This document shows positions 19,401 to 29,606 of a DNA stretch of 32,779 nucleotides, piece after piece. How positions within the stretch are numbered: the first letter of the stretch is position 1; every line of letters begins with the position of its first letter. The position numbers and the translations under genes were made by a program. This stretch comes from Planctomycetota bacterium (GTDB lineage Bacteria > Planctomycetota > UBA8108 > UBA1146). Below the pieces are notes generated by a model. The model made no database searches. It worked only from the letters and a program-made list of their open reading frames with translations, and had not been told where the DNA came from. Location: contig DQQH01000199.1 in the NCBI GenBank assembly GCA_015664425.1, positions 1 through 32,779 of the forward strand, written 5' to 3'.

Positions 19401-19497
19401 TCCCTGTGGAAATTGTGATCGGAGATGAGACTGCGAAAAGGACCGGGATGGCGGCCGAAGTGAGCAGGAGAGCGAGGCAGGCAGGTGGAATTTTCAT
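16405..19497 (-). CDS. PSCyt1-DUF1549-DUF1553 planctomycete cytochrome-type protein
   Basis: 1030 residues from ATG 19497. No strong ribosome site is visible, but a signal peptide follows (ACLALLLTSAAIPVLFAVSS). Residues about 36-135 are the planctomycete cytochrome c domain with heme motif CFPCH (Cys52, Cys55, His56) and MPPPEEN. DUF1549 follows (TDIDHFILERLLAEGLRP, LRRLSYDLTGLPP, LGCAQCHDHKYDPF with a second CxxCH). A helical stretch near DEAEDQIEAAIADLEPLQER leads into an inserted beta-rich module of roughly 180 residues (FAWVYLLGESSSKALMLQCN, WTRLEVPFAEIGI) resembling a carbohydrate-binding domain. DUF1553 closes the chain (RVWSLLFGTGLCPSVEDFGG, RTYRQSS, RLPAEMVRDTLL). Function of the family is unproven. 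Confidence 0.93.
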   Translation of the reverse strand: MKIPPACLALLLTSAAIPVLFAVSSPITISTGTADTPVDFARVVRPILSEHCFPCHGPNEESRKAGLSLVDFESATSELEDGATAIVPGSRKRSAMWLMITDPEDPMPPPEENNELNLEQIEILGRWIDEGADYTGHWAYLPGARTPVPAIGDSDWAATDIDHFILERLLAEGLRPVPDTDAVTLLRRLSYDLTGLPPATEDVDRFLSDSGDSAYSDAVDRLLASRHFGERLTSSWLDLVRYADTVGYHGDQEHRVWPYRDWVIAAFNANMPFDRFTIEQIAGDLLENPNQEQLIASCYNRLLQTTHEGGLQLGEYRAIYMADRVRNLAEVWMGATLGCAQCHDHKYDPFTMRDFYSFGAFFADVDDEDHIRNPYGGLNTTPTRRAPELRVVTDEARESTKKLSHRIDEAEDQIEAAIADLEPLQERWEADLRALIASGEAHQSTWVDDRLDTGGESSGRWNFVREESIPPHSGELYRKQMSDGLVQHYTHETTEKRITVEEGDLLFAWVYLLGESSSKALMLQCNTSGNWEHRAVWGGDEIGYGRKDKSWAGYRRLGALPPSGQWTRLEVPFAEIGISPGTIVNGVAFTQFGGTTYWDRCGVENVQAAPAAVIETLSIPVRHRNPDQRAQLRDYQANQSEDVIALRATKASLETEISAIEKSLPLTLYTRSLDSPRQVRILPRGNWLDSSGAIVEPAIPAFLGKLAGEGRASRLDLARWLVTDESAGGVGSLTARVFVNRVWSLLFGTGLCPSVEDFGGQGRPPTHPELLDHLALEFIDSGWDIKALFRRLVHSRTYRQSSIPDERSTELDPENLLYSHQARFRLPAEMVRDTLLAVSGLLVDQPGGPSVKPPQPEHYYRHLNFPPRKYHPDMNAQQWRRGVYVHWQRQYLHPMFLAFDAPTREDCAAQRTTSNTPLAALVLLNDPTFVEAARGFAQHILARVPKSDQESIAFAMKKATCRQPTAEEIAVLAELLAESREHFKENPIEAKALLAVGRTPVPKSIEPVELAAWTEVTRAILNLHETITRE

Positions 19498-19709
19498 CGC
19501 TGCGCCCGACTCTAACAGGCCCGCGATGGGCGAGCAATGCGGCTGCGATCAGTTCGCGGCCGGGCGAATTACTTTCTGGCCACCGACCTCCATTCCACCG
19601 GGTGTTTCGACGGTTGACGAGGGAAGTAGCGTTCGAGGGGGGAGCGGAATACAGGGCACCGAGAAGGGGAATTTCTTTCCAGGGCTCTGAATATCGACCT
19701 ACCTCGTGC

Positions 19710-22040
19710 CTATGGGCAGGCTGGGAAACTGGTGCAGCCGAGGCCTCCCGAAGTCGGATCGAGCCCGCACTCCGGGAAGGGGATGGCCGGCAAGGGCCCG
19801 ATGCCGAAGACCCCGCCGAGGGCCGCGATCGCATCGGCGATGTCCGCGGACTCATCGTCGTTGACGTCGAGGGTGTTCAGACACGCTGGAGCCGGCCCGC
19901 CGAAGAGATATTCGATGATGAAAACCGGGTCGGAGACGTCGAAGGAACCATCGGAATTGCCGTCTCCACGGACCAGCCACGGTCCTTCGCACTCATCGGG
20001 GATGCCGTTGGAGTTGACGTCAGTGCTTGTCCCAGAGGATATATCGCAGCCGTCGAGGACGCCGTTTGTGTTGCAGTCCTCGGCAGTGCCAGAGTCGAGT
20101 TCGCATTCGTCGAGTACTCCATCGGAATTGCAATCAGTCGAAGTCCCGGAAGCGAGATCTTGAGTGTCAGGGATTCCGTTGTTGTTGCAGTCGGGAGGGG
20201 GCCCTTTGGAGATGGTGAAGACATCTTCGGTGGCACCGTTTTCCCTGACCATTGTCACGTTCAGGGTCTGGCCAGCGAAATCGAGGACAAGGGAACCACT
20301 GACCGTTTCGGAGATGAACATCGCCGGGTGGTCGAGAGACCCGCTGCCGGGTTGACCGCTGCTTCCCATGACGACGTAAACGGCGCCCTGGTTCGGCGAG
20401 GGAGTTTTTTCGTAGGCGCCGTTACCGAGAGGGTCGCCATTTCCCCCATCGACCAGATGAAAGGCGGGATTCCAGGTTCCGCTGGTTCCGTAGTGACCGT
20501 CGATGAGGAAGGACCTCTCATACACGTGGCTGTGCCCGGCGAGAGTCAGGTCGACACCTGCAGCCTCGAGAATCGGAAGGGCGTTCTCGCGCATGTCTCG
20601 CATCCGTCCCCCGCTGTCGGCCTCGTTATCGGAATCGTGAGTCCCCTTGGTGTATGGGGGGTGGTGGAAGAAGGCGACGATCCAGTCCTGAGCGGTACTG
20701 GCGAGATCGAGTTCGAGCCAGGAGAGCATCGGGCCAGCAGGAGTGAGGTTGGAACCCTCGGAATCGAGGCAGATGATGTGAGCATTGCCAAAATCGAAGG
20801 AATAATAAGCTTCGGTCCCCGAGGCTAGACCTCCTCCTTCTCCAGCGGTCGGATTGCTGACGAGCCCGTAATAGACGGAAGGAAAGGTTTCGTGGTTCCC
20901 ACGGGTGGATGCGAAGGGTGTCTGGATCAGGAGATCGGGGTACATGTCGAAGACCGCCGCCTGGTACTGGCTCTCAGTTCCGCTCAGGTAGGCGTTGTCG
21001 CCGAGCATCAGCCAGAGATCGGTGTAGGTCGATCCTGCGAAGGCATAGTAAGCGTCTCGAACGGCGTACTGTGACGATCCTACCGTCCCGCAATCGCCGA
21101 TGACCCAGACTCGAAAGGGAGTGCTGGTTCCCGCCGTCGGCGAGGTGAAGAAGAAGTGATCGATGCTGTCACCGGCAAGATCCTGACTGTCCGTGCCGAC
21201 GGCGTAGTAGTACCTGGTGTCGGGCTGAAGCCCACTCAGGGTGATTTCATGATCGACAGTGCTTGTGGCACTGGTGATCGAACTGGGCAGAGCTCCAGCG
21301 CTTGTGCCAAAACGTACGCCGCTACTTGTAGTAACGTCGGTTCGCCAGCGGACGACGATGGAGGTGGGTGTGACCATCTGAAGGTAGGGTCCACGCAGCA
21401 CCGCCGCCGGAGGTGGTGCGCCTTCATTGATCACCACCGTGAGGAGCGGCCTTTCACTCGTTTGTGTGGCCTCGCTGCTGCGGACCTCCGCGCCGTCGAC
21501 TCCTCCTGTAGGTCGGATGATCCAGCCGCGGTTGGCGGAGGGGGCCGTGACCCAGGATTCGATGCTGCTGGTGACGTTGAGGACCTGGGTACCTAGCGCT
21601 CCCACGGCAGAACCGACCACACCCCCGTAATCATTGGATTGCACTCCTGGATTCGCACCAAAGCTGTTGTAGGTGGTGGGAGAAGGTGGAGACCAGTCGA
21701 CTGCCACCTCGTTGATGGTTGCGGTGTTTCCAGGATTGATCACGCTGAAGGTAAGGGAGGCGGAGGTGATCACGTCGGTCGGCTTGATCTGCCCCGGCAG
21801 GGTTCCGAAGACGTCGTCGAATCGGATGAGGAGAAAGTTCTGCCCGCCGCCGTCGGAGCCATCCCATTCGAGGATGGTGTTGCCGTCGTGATCGGCATTT
21901 CCGACCGCGCCCTGGAGCCACGTATCGGTGGTTCCGTTGTAGGCGGAGGCTCCCTCCTGAAAGGTGAGGGTATCAGCGATCAGAACGGGAGTGACAAAAA
22001 GAAACATGACCTGGAGGTGCAGAAATTTCCTCAGGAGCAT
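19710..22040 (-). CDS. Secreted purple-acid-phosphatase-like metallophosphoesterase with DNRLRE and dockerin-like domains
   Basis: 776 residues from ATG 22040, with AGGAGG nine bases ahead; the signal is FLHLQVMFLFVTPVLIADT. Residues 24-205 look like a DNRLRE-type beta domain (LIRFDDVFG, SIESWVTAPSANRGWIIRP). Residues 213-300 are the Fn3-like N-terminal domain of purple acid phosphatases (RGPYLQMVTPTSIVVRWRTD). The calcineurin-like catalytic part has Asp316 (GDCG), Asp348-Asn349 (GDNAY), His383 (GNHE), His459-460 (FFHHPP) and His503/His505 (GHSHVYER), a full metal set. Residues 617-685 are TSP3-like Cys/Asp repeats, followed by the dockerin-like module (DVSDPVFIIEYLFGG, DIADAIAALGG) ending CGLD...C...CP. 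It probably releases phosphate from extracellular esters. It is the only enzyme here carrying the shared C-terminal module. Confidence 0.92.
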   Translation of the reverse strand: MLLRKFLHLQVMFLFVTPVLIADTLTFQEGASAYNGTTDTWLQGAVGNADHDGNTILEWDGSDGGGQNFLLIRFDDVFGTLPGQIKPTDVITSASLTFSVINPGNTATINEVAVDWSPPSPTTYNSFGANPGVQSNDYGGVVGSAVGALGTQVLNVTSSIESWVTAPSANRGWIIRPTGGVDGAEVRSSEATQTSERPLLTVVINEGAPPPAAVLRGPYLQMVTPTSIVVRWRTDVTTSSGVRFGTSAGALPSSITSATSTVDHEITLSGLQPDTRYYYAVGTDSQDLAGDSIDHFFFTSPTAGTSTPFRVWVIGDCGTVGSSQYAVRDAYYAFAGSTYTDLWLMLGDNAYLSGTESQYQAAVFDMYPDLLIQTPFASTRGNHETFPSVYYGLVSNPTAGEGGGLASGTEAYYSFDFGNAHIICLDSEGSNLTPAGPMLSWLELDLASTAQDWIVAFFHHPPYTKGTHDSDNEADSGGRMRDMRENALPILEAAGVDLTLAGHSHVYERSFLIDGHYGTSGTWNPAFHLVDGGNGDPLGNGAYEKTPSPNQGAVYVVMGSSGQPGSGSLDHPAMFISETVSGSLVLDFAGQTLNVTMVRENGATEDVFTISKGPPPDCNNNGIPDTQDLASGTSTDCNSDGVLDECELDSGTAEDCNTNGVLDGCDISSGTSTDVNSNGIPDECEGPWLVRGDGNSDGSFDVSDPVFIIEYLFGGPAPACLNTLDVNDDESADIADAIAALGGVFGIGPLPAIPFPECGLDPTSGGLGCTSFPACP

Positions 22041-22392
22041 GGCGGGCCCCCTCCTCGTTGAACAATGTGCCAGAAACTCGTGGAGATGATACCTCTCACA
22101 ACCAATCCTAAGAATGCACACGAGTTCGACCGCAGTGGCAGACTTTACTTTCGCTGGAGGAAGTTAGGGGAACTGGCCGATGGAAGGGGCAATGGTTTTG
22201 ATAAATAAACCAAATACCTGACCGAGATGCATGAACCGGGGCGTTAGTGGTGCTGGAGAAACTTGTGGCGGCATGGAAGATGGAGTGTAAACATGAAGAC
22301 CCTGCCAGAAGTGTGATTTACAGGATGCGTTGTATCTTTCTCGTATGGCTTACCCAGGGGAGCCTCGGTTGCGAGAACTCCGGAGGATGCCG
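22041..22392. other. Divergent intergenic region
   Basis: About 350 bases between the phosphatase gene (-) and a dockerin gene (+). It has an AT-rich inverted repeat, TGGTTT (22193-22198) and AAACCA (22207-22212), and a small hairpin CTCG/CGAG just before the + gene. No coding sequence of note and no firm promoter boxes were seen; promoters for both genes should lie here. Confidence 0.45.
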
Positions 22393-23205
22393 ATGAGAAG
22401 CGTGATTTTCCTCCCCCTGCTCGTCCTCGTTGTGGCGATGTTTGCTGGCCAGGTGAACGGACAGCCCAACCCCGATTATCAGTTCATCCTTGGAAGCGGA
22501 TCTGTCGCACCGGGGAGCACGGTGGAGATTGCTGTCGTCTTCGACAACAACGGTGGAAACGTCCAGGGCTGGTCTTGGGGCGTCTGTTCTGACCCAAGCG
22601 CGGTGCTGGTCGAGGCTGTCGCTTATGGAAATACCACGGCCACCGCCAATAATGGTGCACCGCCCGATTTCTACGAATTGAACCTGTTCCCGGATGGCTG
22701 GACCGTCGGGGCGGTTATCAGCTTCGTCGGATCGGCTATTCTGCCCCCAGGCACCGGCTACGAGCTGAACGTTGCCACCTACTCGCCCGTTGGCGCGTTG
22801 GGAACGATCGCGACCATCGACTTTTGCGGCCAACTCGGGAATCCTCCATGGCTAGTTGTCGTCGTCGTTGGCGGTATGTCGTTCACTCCCGTTCAGAACG
22901 GGGGAACGATCACGGTCGAGCAGGTCGACAGCTTCATCCGTGGCCATGTCAACGGCGACAGTGGTTTCAATATCGCCGACGTCGTCACGCTTCTCGGCTA
23001 TCTTTTCAACAATTTTCCCACGCCGGGCTGTCTCGATGCAAGCGATGGCAACGACGATGGCAGCGTCAATCTGGCGGACGCCATCACACTGTTCAATACC
23101 CTCTTCGTGCCGGGGAGTCCTGCAATTCCCCCACCTTCCTCAACCTGCGGCGTTGACCCTACCGATGACACACTCGACTGCGGAAGTTCAGCTGGATGTC
23201 CATGA
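22393..23205 (+). CDS. Secreted cohesin-like/dockerin-like protein
   Basis: 270 residues from ATG 22393, chosen because GGAGG (22382-22386) lies six bases ahead; an ATG at 22387 would be too close. The signal is RSVIFLPLLVLVVAMFAGQVNGQ. Residues about 25-175 are the shared beta domain and read almost like the 12587 protein: PDYQFILGSG, NNGGNVQGWSWGVCSDPS, LNLFPDGWTVGAVIS, LPPGTGYELNVATYSPVG, CGQLGNPP, VVGGMSFTPVQNGG. The dockerin-like module has NGDSGFNIADVVTLLGYLF and NDDGSVNLADAITLFNTLF, ending CGVD...C...CP. The stop overlaps the next gene by four bases (ATGA), so the two are likely made together. Probably extracellular; no enzymatic motif. Confidence 0.86.
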   Translation: MRSVIFLPLLVLVVAMFAGQVNGQPNPDYQFILGSGSVAPGSTVEIAVVFDNNGGNVQGWSWGVCSDPSAVLVEAVAYGNTTATANNGAPPDFYELNLFPDGWTVGAVISFVGSAILPPGTGYELNVATYSPVGALGTIATIDFCGQLGNPPWLVVVVVGGMSFTPVQNGGTITVEQVDSFIRGHVNGDSGFNIADVVTLLGYLFNNFPTPGCLDASDGNDDGSVNLADAITLFNTLFVPGSPAIPPPSSTCGVDPTDDTLDCGSSAGCP

Positions 23206-24050
23206 ACACTCAAATATCAGCTTCCAGGAGAATGGCCACGCTATCGGTGATTTCTGGTTTCATCCTGGCAGTGGTGATCACAATTCCGATCGGAGCCCAG
23301 AGCGGCAGCGATTTCGTTCTGGCTCTATCGGGGACTTACGATGCGGCGGAGAACATCCTCCTTGTCGATGTCTCCATCGAGAACAACGGCGGCGACATGC
23401 AGGGCTTCAACATCGATGTTTGCCACGACGAGGGCATTCTCGACCCGAAGGCCATCTTCTACGGCCCCGAGATCCAGGCACTCAACGGCGGCAGTGGACC
23501 CGCTTTCATCTTTTCCTATATCGACGCCCCAGGTGGCATCGTCTACGGCGTGGTCTTCAGCGGTTTCGGTGGTAACGAGGTCCTCCCTATCGGCTTCTAC
23601 AGGCAACTCTTCCAGATCCACTACGACCTGGTCGCAGGTGTGACGATCGACACGGAATTGTGTTTCTGCAACATCCCGCCCTGTAACACGGGAAACTGCT
23701 CGGTTGCAGAGACAATCATTGTTATTGGCGGGCAGTCCTACCCCCCTGAGTTGAACTGCTTCGATGTCACAAGCGGTGATTTCCTGCGTGGCGATGCCAA
23801 CGCTGACGGCACTATCAACATCGCCGATCCCATCTTTTCCCTCAGTTATCTTTTCAGTCAGGGGCTCGAACCGACATGTCTTGAGGCGGCGAACGCCAAC
23901 AATGACACCGGGATCGACCTGGGTGATGCGCTCTTCTTGCTCAATTACATCAACGGCATGGGGCCTGCGCCTCCGGCACCGTTTCCTGTTTGTGGTGTCG
24001 ACCCTGCCGGCGCGGTCTTTGGCTGCGGCAATTATGACGCCTGCCCCTGA
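23202..24050 (+). CDS. Secreted divergent cohesin-like/dockerin-like protein
   Basis: 282 residues from ATG 23202 (ATGA overlap with the upstream stop); ATG 23196 is an alternative, and no strong ribosome site precedes either, which fits coupling. The signal is ATLSVISGFILAVVITIPIGAQ. The first domain keeps the shared pattern (SDFVLALSG, ENNGGDMQGFNIDVCHDEGIL, VIGGQSYPPELN) but is much more diverged. It carries an extra Cys-rich loop (ELCFCNIPPCNTGNCS) not seen in the other three. The dockerin-like module has NADGTINIADPIFSLSYLF and NNDTGIDLGDALFLLNYI, ending CGVD...C...CP. The last 19 bases overlap the end of the convergent Sco1-cytochrome c gene. Function unknown; extracellular binding inferred. 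Confidence 0.84.
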   Translation: MNTQISASRRMATLSVISGFILAVVITIPIGAQSGSDFVLALSGTYDAAENILLVDVSIENNGGDMQGFNIDVCHDEGILDPKAIFYGPEIQALNGGSGPAFIFSYIDAPGGIVYGVVFSGFGGNEVLPIGFYRQLFQIHYDLVAGVTIDTELCFCNIPPCNTGNCSVAETIIVIGGQSYPPELNCFDVTSGDFLRGDANADGTINIADPIFSLSYLFSQGLEPTCLEAANANNDTGIDLGDALFLLNYINGMGPAPPAPFPVCGVDPAGAVFGCGNYDACP

Positions 24051-25271
24051 ATCGCCCGCTCCCGCCTCTTGAGTGCGATGGCGATAAGGCCAAGGGCGCA
24101 TCCCAGGAGCATCGAGGAGGTTTGCACCGGAGATCCACCAGGATTCCCCTCACTGACCTCGTCGATCGACCCGACAACCTCATCAGCACATGCGACCGCG
24201 TCCTCTTCGTTACCCAGCACAACGCTCTGGTCCTTCTGGCAGCAGGTTGGAACCTCAGCGTCTTTCTGGGCGGCGATCGCTTCGACCGATTCTACCTTTG
24301 CAACCCGTCGGCTCTCCGTCTCGATGTAATCGAGAAGGGTGGCGGCCTCATGGTCGCTCAACTGCATGTTTGGCATCGGGACCTGGTTGTATGCGTTGAA
24401 GAGCCCCATGGCGATGGGATCCTTCTCCTCGAGCATCACATCGGGTTCCTTGATCCAGCGAATCAGCCAGTCATGATCCCGCAGCGTGGTGATGCCCAGC
24501 AGATTCGGACCAACTCGAGACAGGCCATCCCCCTGGCCGATCTGGTGGCAGACGGAACAACGAGTCCGGTAGAGGGACTCACCTTTCGTCAGGTTGCGTA
24601 GCTTCGGAGCGTTGGCATAGTCGTTACCACGCTCCTTGGGGAGCTTGTAGTTGTGCAACCATGTTCCGATTTCCGTCGCGAGTACGTAGGGATTCTCGAA
24701 GGGGGACCGCTTCATCCAGCGACCGGTCTTCTGATTGCCGATGATCATGCTCAGGTTGTGGTCATTGGGATCCTTCTGGATCTCGTCGATGTAGAGTCCG
24801 AGTTTCTTGCGGAGGAGCGTCACGTCCTTGGACGCACCAGTCAGGAAGAGCCATCCGGGACCAGTCTGGTAGCGTTCAGCATACTCGGCAAGCACCTCGG
24901 GGGTGTCGATGGCAGGGTCGATCGATATGGAGTAAATGAAAACGTCACGACCGACTCGATCTCCGAGGATTGCCTGAACCTCGGTCAGCCGAGCGGTTTC
25001 GAGCGGGCATGCATCGGGACAACTGGTGTAGATGAAGTTGATCACGACGACCTTGTCTTTGATGAGATCGTCGAAGAACCGGACCTTTTCCCCGTGGTGA
25101 GTGGTCAGTTCGACGTTGGGGAAGTAACTCGCTCCCCAGCGGCTGCCACCGAAACGAGGATCGCTGTCCGGGCTCCCTGAGAGCGGTTGTGGCAAGGTTC
25201 CGCCGACAAGGATCACGATCAGCGCCAGCCACGGGAGGATCCTTCCGAATTTCTGCAGTTCTACTTGCGCG

Positions 25272-25282
<11 letters not shown>
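24032..25282 (-). CDS. Sco1/SenC-cytochrome c fusion with C-terminal membrane anchor (copy 1)
   Basis: 416 residues from ATG 25282, inside the end of the oxidase gene (11-base overlap) with AGGAGG six bases ahead; an upstream extension through the anti-parallel low-complexity tract is not credible. Residues 14-28 are a signal or membrane segment. Residues about 46-210 form a Sco thioredoxin-fold domain with the copper motif CPDAC (Cys88, Cys92) and His175 (DHNLSMIIG). A class I cytochrome c domain follows with CSVCH (242-246) and a probable Met ligand in VPMPNMQL (303 or 306). A conserved CCQK lies at 347-350, and the chain ends in a hydrophobic anchor (SSMLLGCALGLIAIALKRRE). Sco proteins load copper into oxidases or act as thiol reductants. 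Being coupled to a multicopper oxidase gene, it may load that enzyme or exchange electrons with it. Confidence 0.93.
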
Positions 25283-28088
<2,806 letters not shown>

Positions 28089-28706
28089 CTATTTCGCTCC
28101 TTTGTTTTCAATACACCTGGTGAATGTCACTGTTGGCGGTGTCTTGTCGGCTATTTGGTGATCCGAAGCCCGAGAGGGGTCGGACAAAAAACCTCGATTC
28201 GACGAAAACAACGGCTCGCCGGTCTTTTTTTGTTCCTGTTGTGGAAAGGTGAGTCTGGCGGGAGCGCCGGCGCTGTAGTTTGTATTGTCATCAGTTGGGC
28301 GCTTGTTCCGGTCTATAACTGTTTTTGCCGGCGAGGGATCGGCAATAGGGAACAGGGCCATCTGGAGTTCGCTGGAGTTTTGTATTCTCTCCTCTTTGTA
28401 GTTAATGATTGCCTGTTTACAAGCTAAGGTGTCTTGCCAGGTTTCCGCACAACTTCCAGCGACTGCCGGCCCCGACGCAGGTCGCGATGACCGTCGCTTC
28501 TCTCCCATCGTCTGTACCGACCATTTGAGGGGGAACTACACCGGGAGGGCGTGGCCCTACCCGATCCCCCTCCACTTTCTGGCGATCCATCCCGTCGCCA
28601 GTTGGTTAGGGTATCGGGCCGTGAGGAATCGAAGTGCTGACTCCGAGAATCCATGGCTGTAGTTTTTGAGGGAAGTGGAGTTGCCACCCAGTTTAGTGAG
28701 GTCGAG
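28089..28706. other. Divergent intergenic region between oxidase and AsmA-like genes
   Basis: About 620 bases. The part next to the oxidase is AT-richer and carries a weak promoter-like match on the minus strand: TTGTAA (28422-28417), 16 bases, then TACAAA (28400-28395), about 300 bases before the oxidase ATG. The part next to the + gene can form hairpins. A 139-codon minus-strand frame here (28089-28508) has no recognisable domain, signal or ribosome site and was not called. Confidence 0.4.
28543..28618 (+). ncRNA. Candidate structured leader RNA upstream of the AsmA-like gene
   Basis: Three pairings fit together. GGGAGGGC (28543-28550) with GCCCT-A-CCC (28554-28562) has loop GTG and one bulged A. 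CCCGAT (28560-28565) pairs with ATCGGG (28613-28618). Nested inside is CTGGCGA (28579-28585) with TCGCCAG (28595-28601). The first two share three bases, so they may be alternatives. It ends 88 bases before the ATG at 28707. No known riboswitch class was recognised. Confidence 0.3.
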
Positions 28707-29552
28707 ATGAGTCGAATCAAGAAACTACTGCTGTCGGTCTTGCTGCTGCTGTTGCTGGCGGCGGGGGGGCTGTATTACTACAAGGATGCGGCGGTTCGTG
28801 CCGGCATTATCGCCGGGAGCGATCAGGTGCTCGGTTCAGACAGCACCCGGCTTGATTCCGCCTCCATCGATCTCTTCGGGGGCGGACTGGCGCTGCGCGG
28901 GCTGAAGTTGAACAACCCTGACGGCTACCGGAAACCCCACTTTTTTCAGGTGGACAGCGTCGATGTCGAGGTGTCACTCGGGTCGCTGCTGGAGGATCGA
29001 ATCGTCGTCCCAAGGCTCGATCTCGATGGTGTGGAACTGGTGGTTGAATCGTATGTCGATGAGAAGGGGCCACACCTCAATCTGCTGACAATCAAGCGGC
29101 AGCTCGCATCCTCTGGCACCAATCAGGCTGGCGGAGATCGGGATGGCAGCGGAAAGAAGTTCATCATCGAGACGCTGAGGGTGAGAGACATGAAGGTGAC
29201 CGGGGTGATGACCATCCCCGGAGCGGGTTCCTGGCCCCTCGACCTAGCGGTGCCCGCCTTCGGGATCGATGGCATCGGCGAGAAGAAGAACGGCGTGGTG
29301 CTGGCGGAACTGGTCGTGATCATCCTCGATGCCGTCATCGACAAGGCGATCGAGATGATCGAGTCCGATGGCTCCGAGCGGCTGAAGGTGCTCGGAGATG
29401 CCAAGGATGTGCTGAAGTTCTTCGGTGGGGGACTGAAGCAAGCGGGTCTCGATTCCGCCCTCGGCAAGAGGTTGCTCGACGAGGCGGTAAGGAAGGGACT
29501 CGGGGATCTGCTCGGCGGCAAGAAGAAGAAAAAGGACAAGCAAGACGAGTAG
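28707..29552 (+). CDS. AsmA-like membrane-anchored protein
   Basis: 281 residues from ATG 28707, with GAGG five bases ahead. A basic start and one membrane segment (KKLLLSVLLLLLLAAGGLYYY) anchor it; the rest should be periplasmic. The next part (VLGSDSTRLDSASIDLFGGGLALRGLKLNNPDGYRKPHFFQVDSVDVEVSLGSLLEDRIVVPRLDLDGVEL) has the repeating beta pattern of AsmA/DUF748-type proteins. These relate to bridge-like lipid-transfer proteins and affect outer-membrane biogenesis, but at 281 residues this is much shorter than typical AsmA (over 600). The C-terminus is helical and lysine-rich, ending GGKKKKKDKQDE. It stands alone between the oxidase and sulfatase genes. The assignment rests on the N-terminal half only. 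Confidence 0.75.
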   Translation: MSRIKKLLLSVLLLLLLAAGGLYYYKDAAVRAGIIAGSDQVLGSDSTRLDSASIDLFGGGLALRGLKLNNPDGYRKPHFFQVDSVDVEVSLGSLLEDRIVVPRLDLDGVELVVESYVDEKGPHLNLLTIKRQLASSGTNQAGGDRDGSGKKFIIETLRVRDMKVTGVMTIPGAGSWPLDLAVPAFGIDGIGEKKNGVVLAELVVIILDAVIDKAIEMIESDGSERLKVLGDAKDVLKFFGGGLKQAGLDSALGKRLLDEAVRKGLGDLLGGKKKKKDKQDE

Positions 29553-29606
29553 TTCTGCCCCCGGTTCGCCTCTCTCGTGGAACCTGATCTATTCATGCGG
29601 GGGTGT

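Noticed and set aside
18025-19428. Plus-strand frame of 467 codons
   Set aside because: It is antisense to the clearly identified PSCyt1/DUF1549 gene and shows no family features.
28089-28508. Minus-strand frame of 139 codons before the oxidase gene
   Set aside because: It has no domain, signal peptide or convincing ribosome site and an atypical composition. It more likely lies in the oxidase promoter region.
29563-29584. GGTTC/GAACC hairpin between the AsmA-like and sulfatase genes as a bidirectional terminator
   Set aside because: Only five base pairs with a 12-base loop and no T-run on either side.
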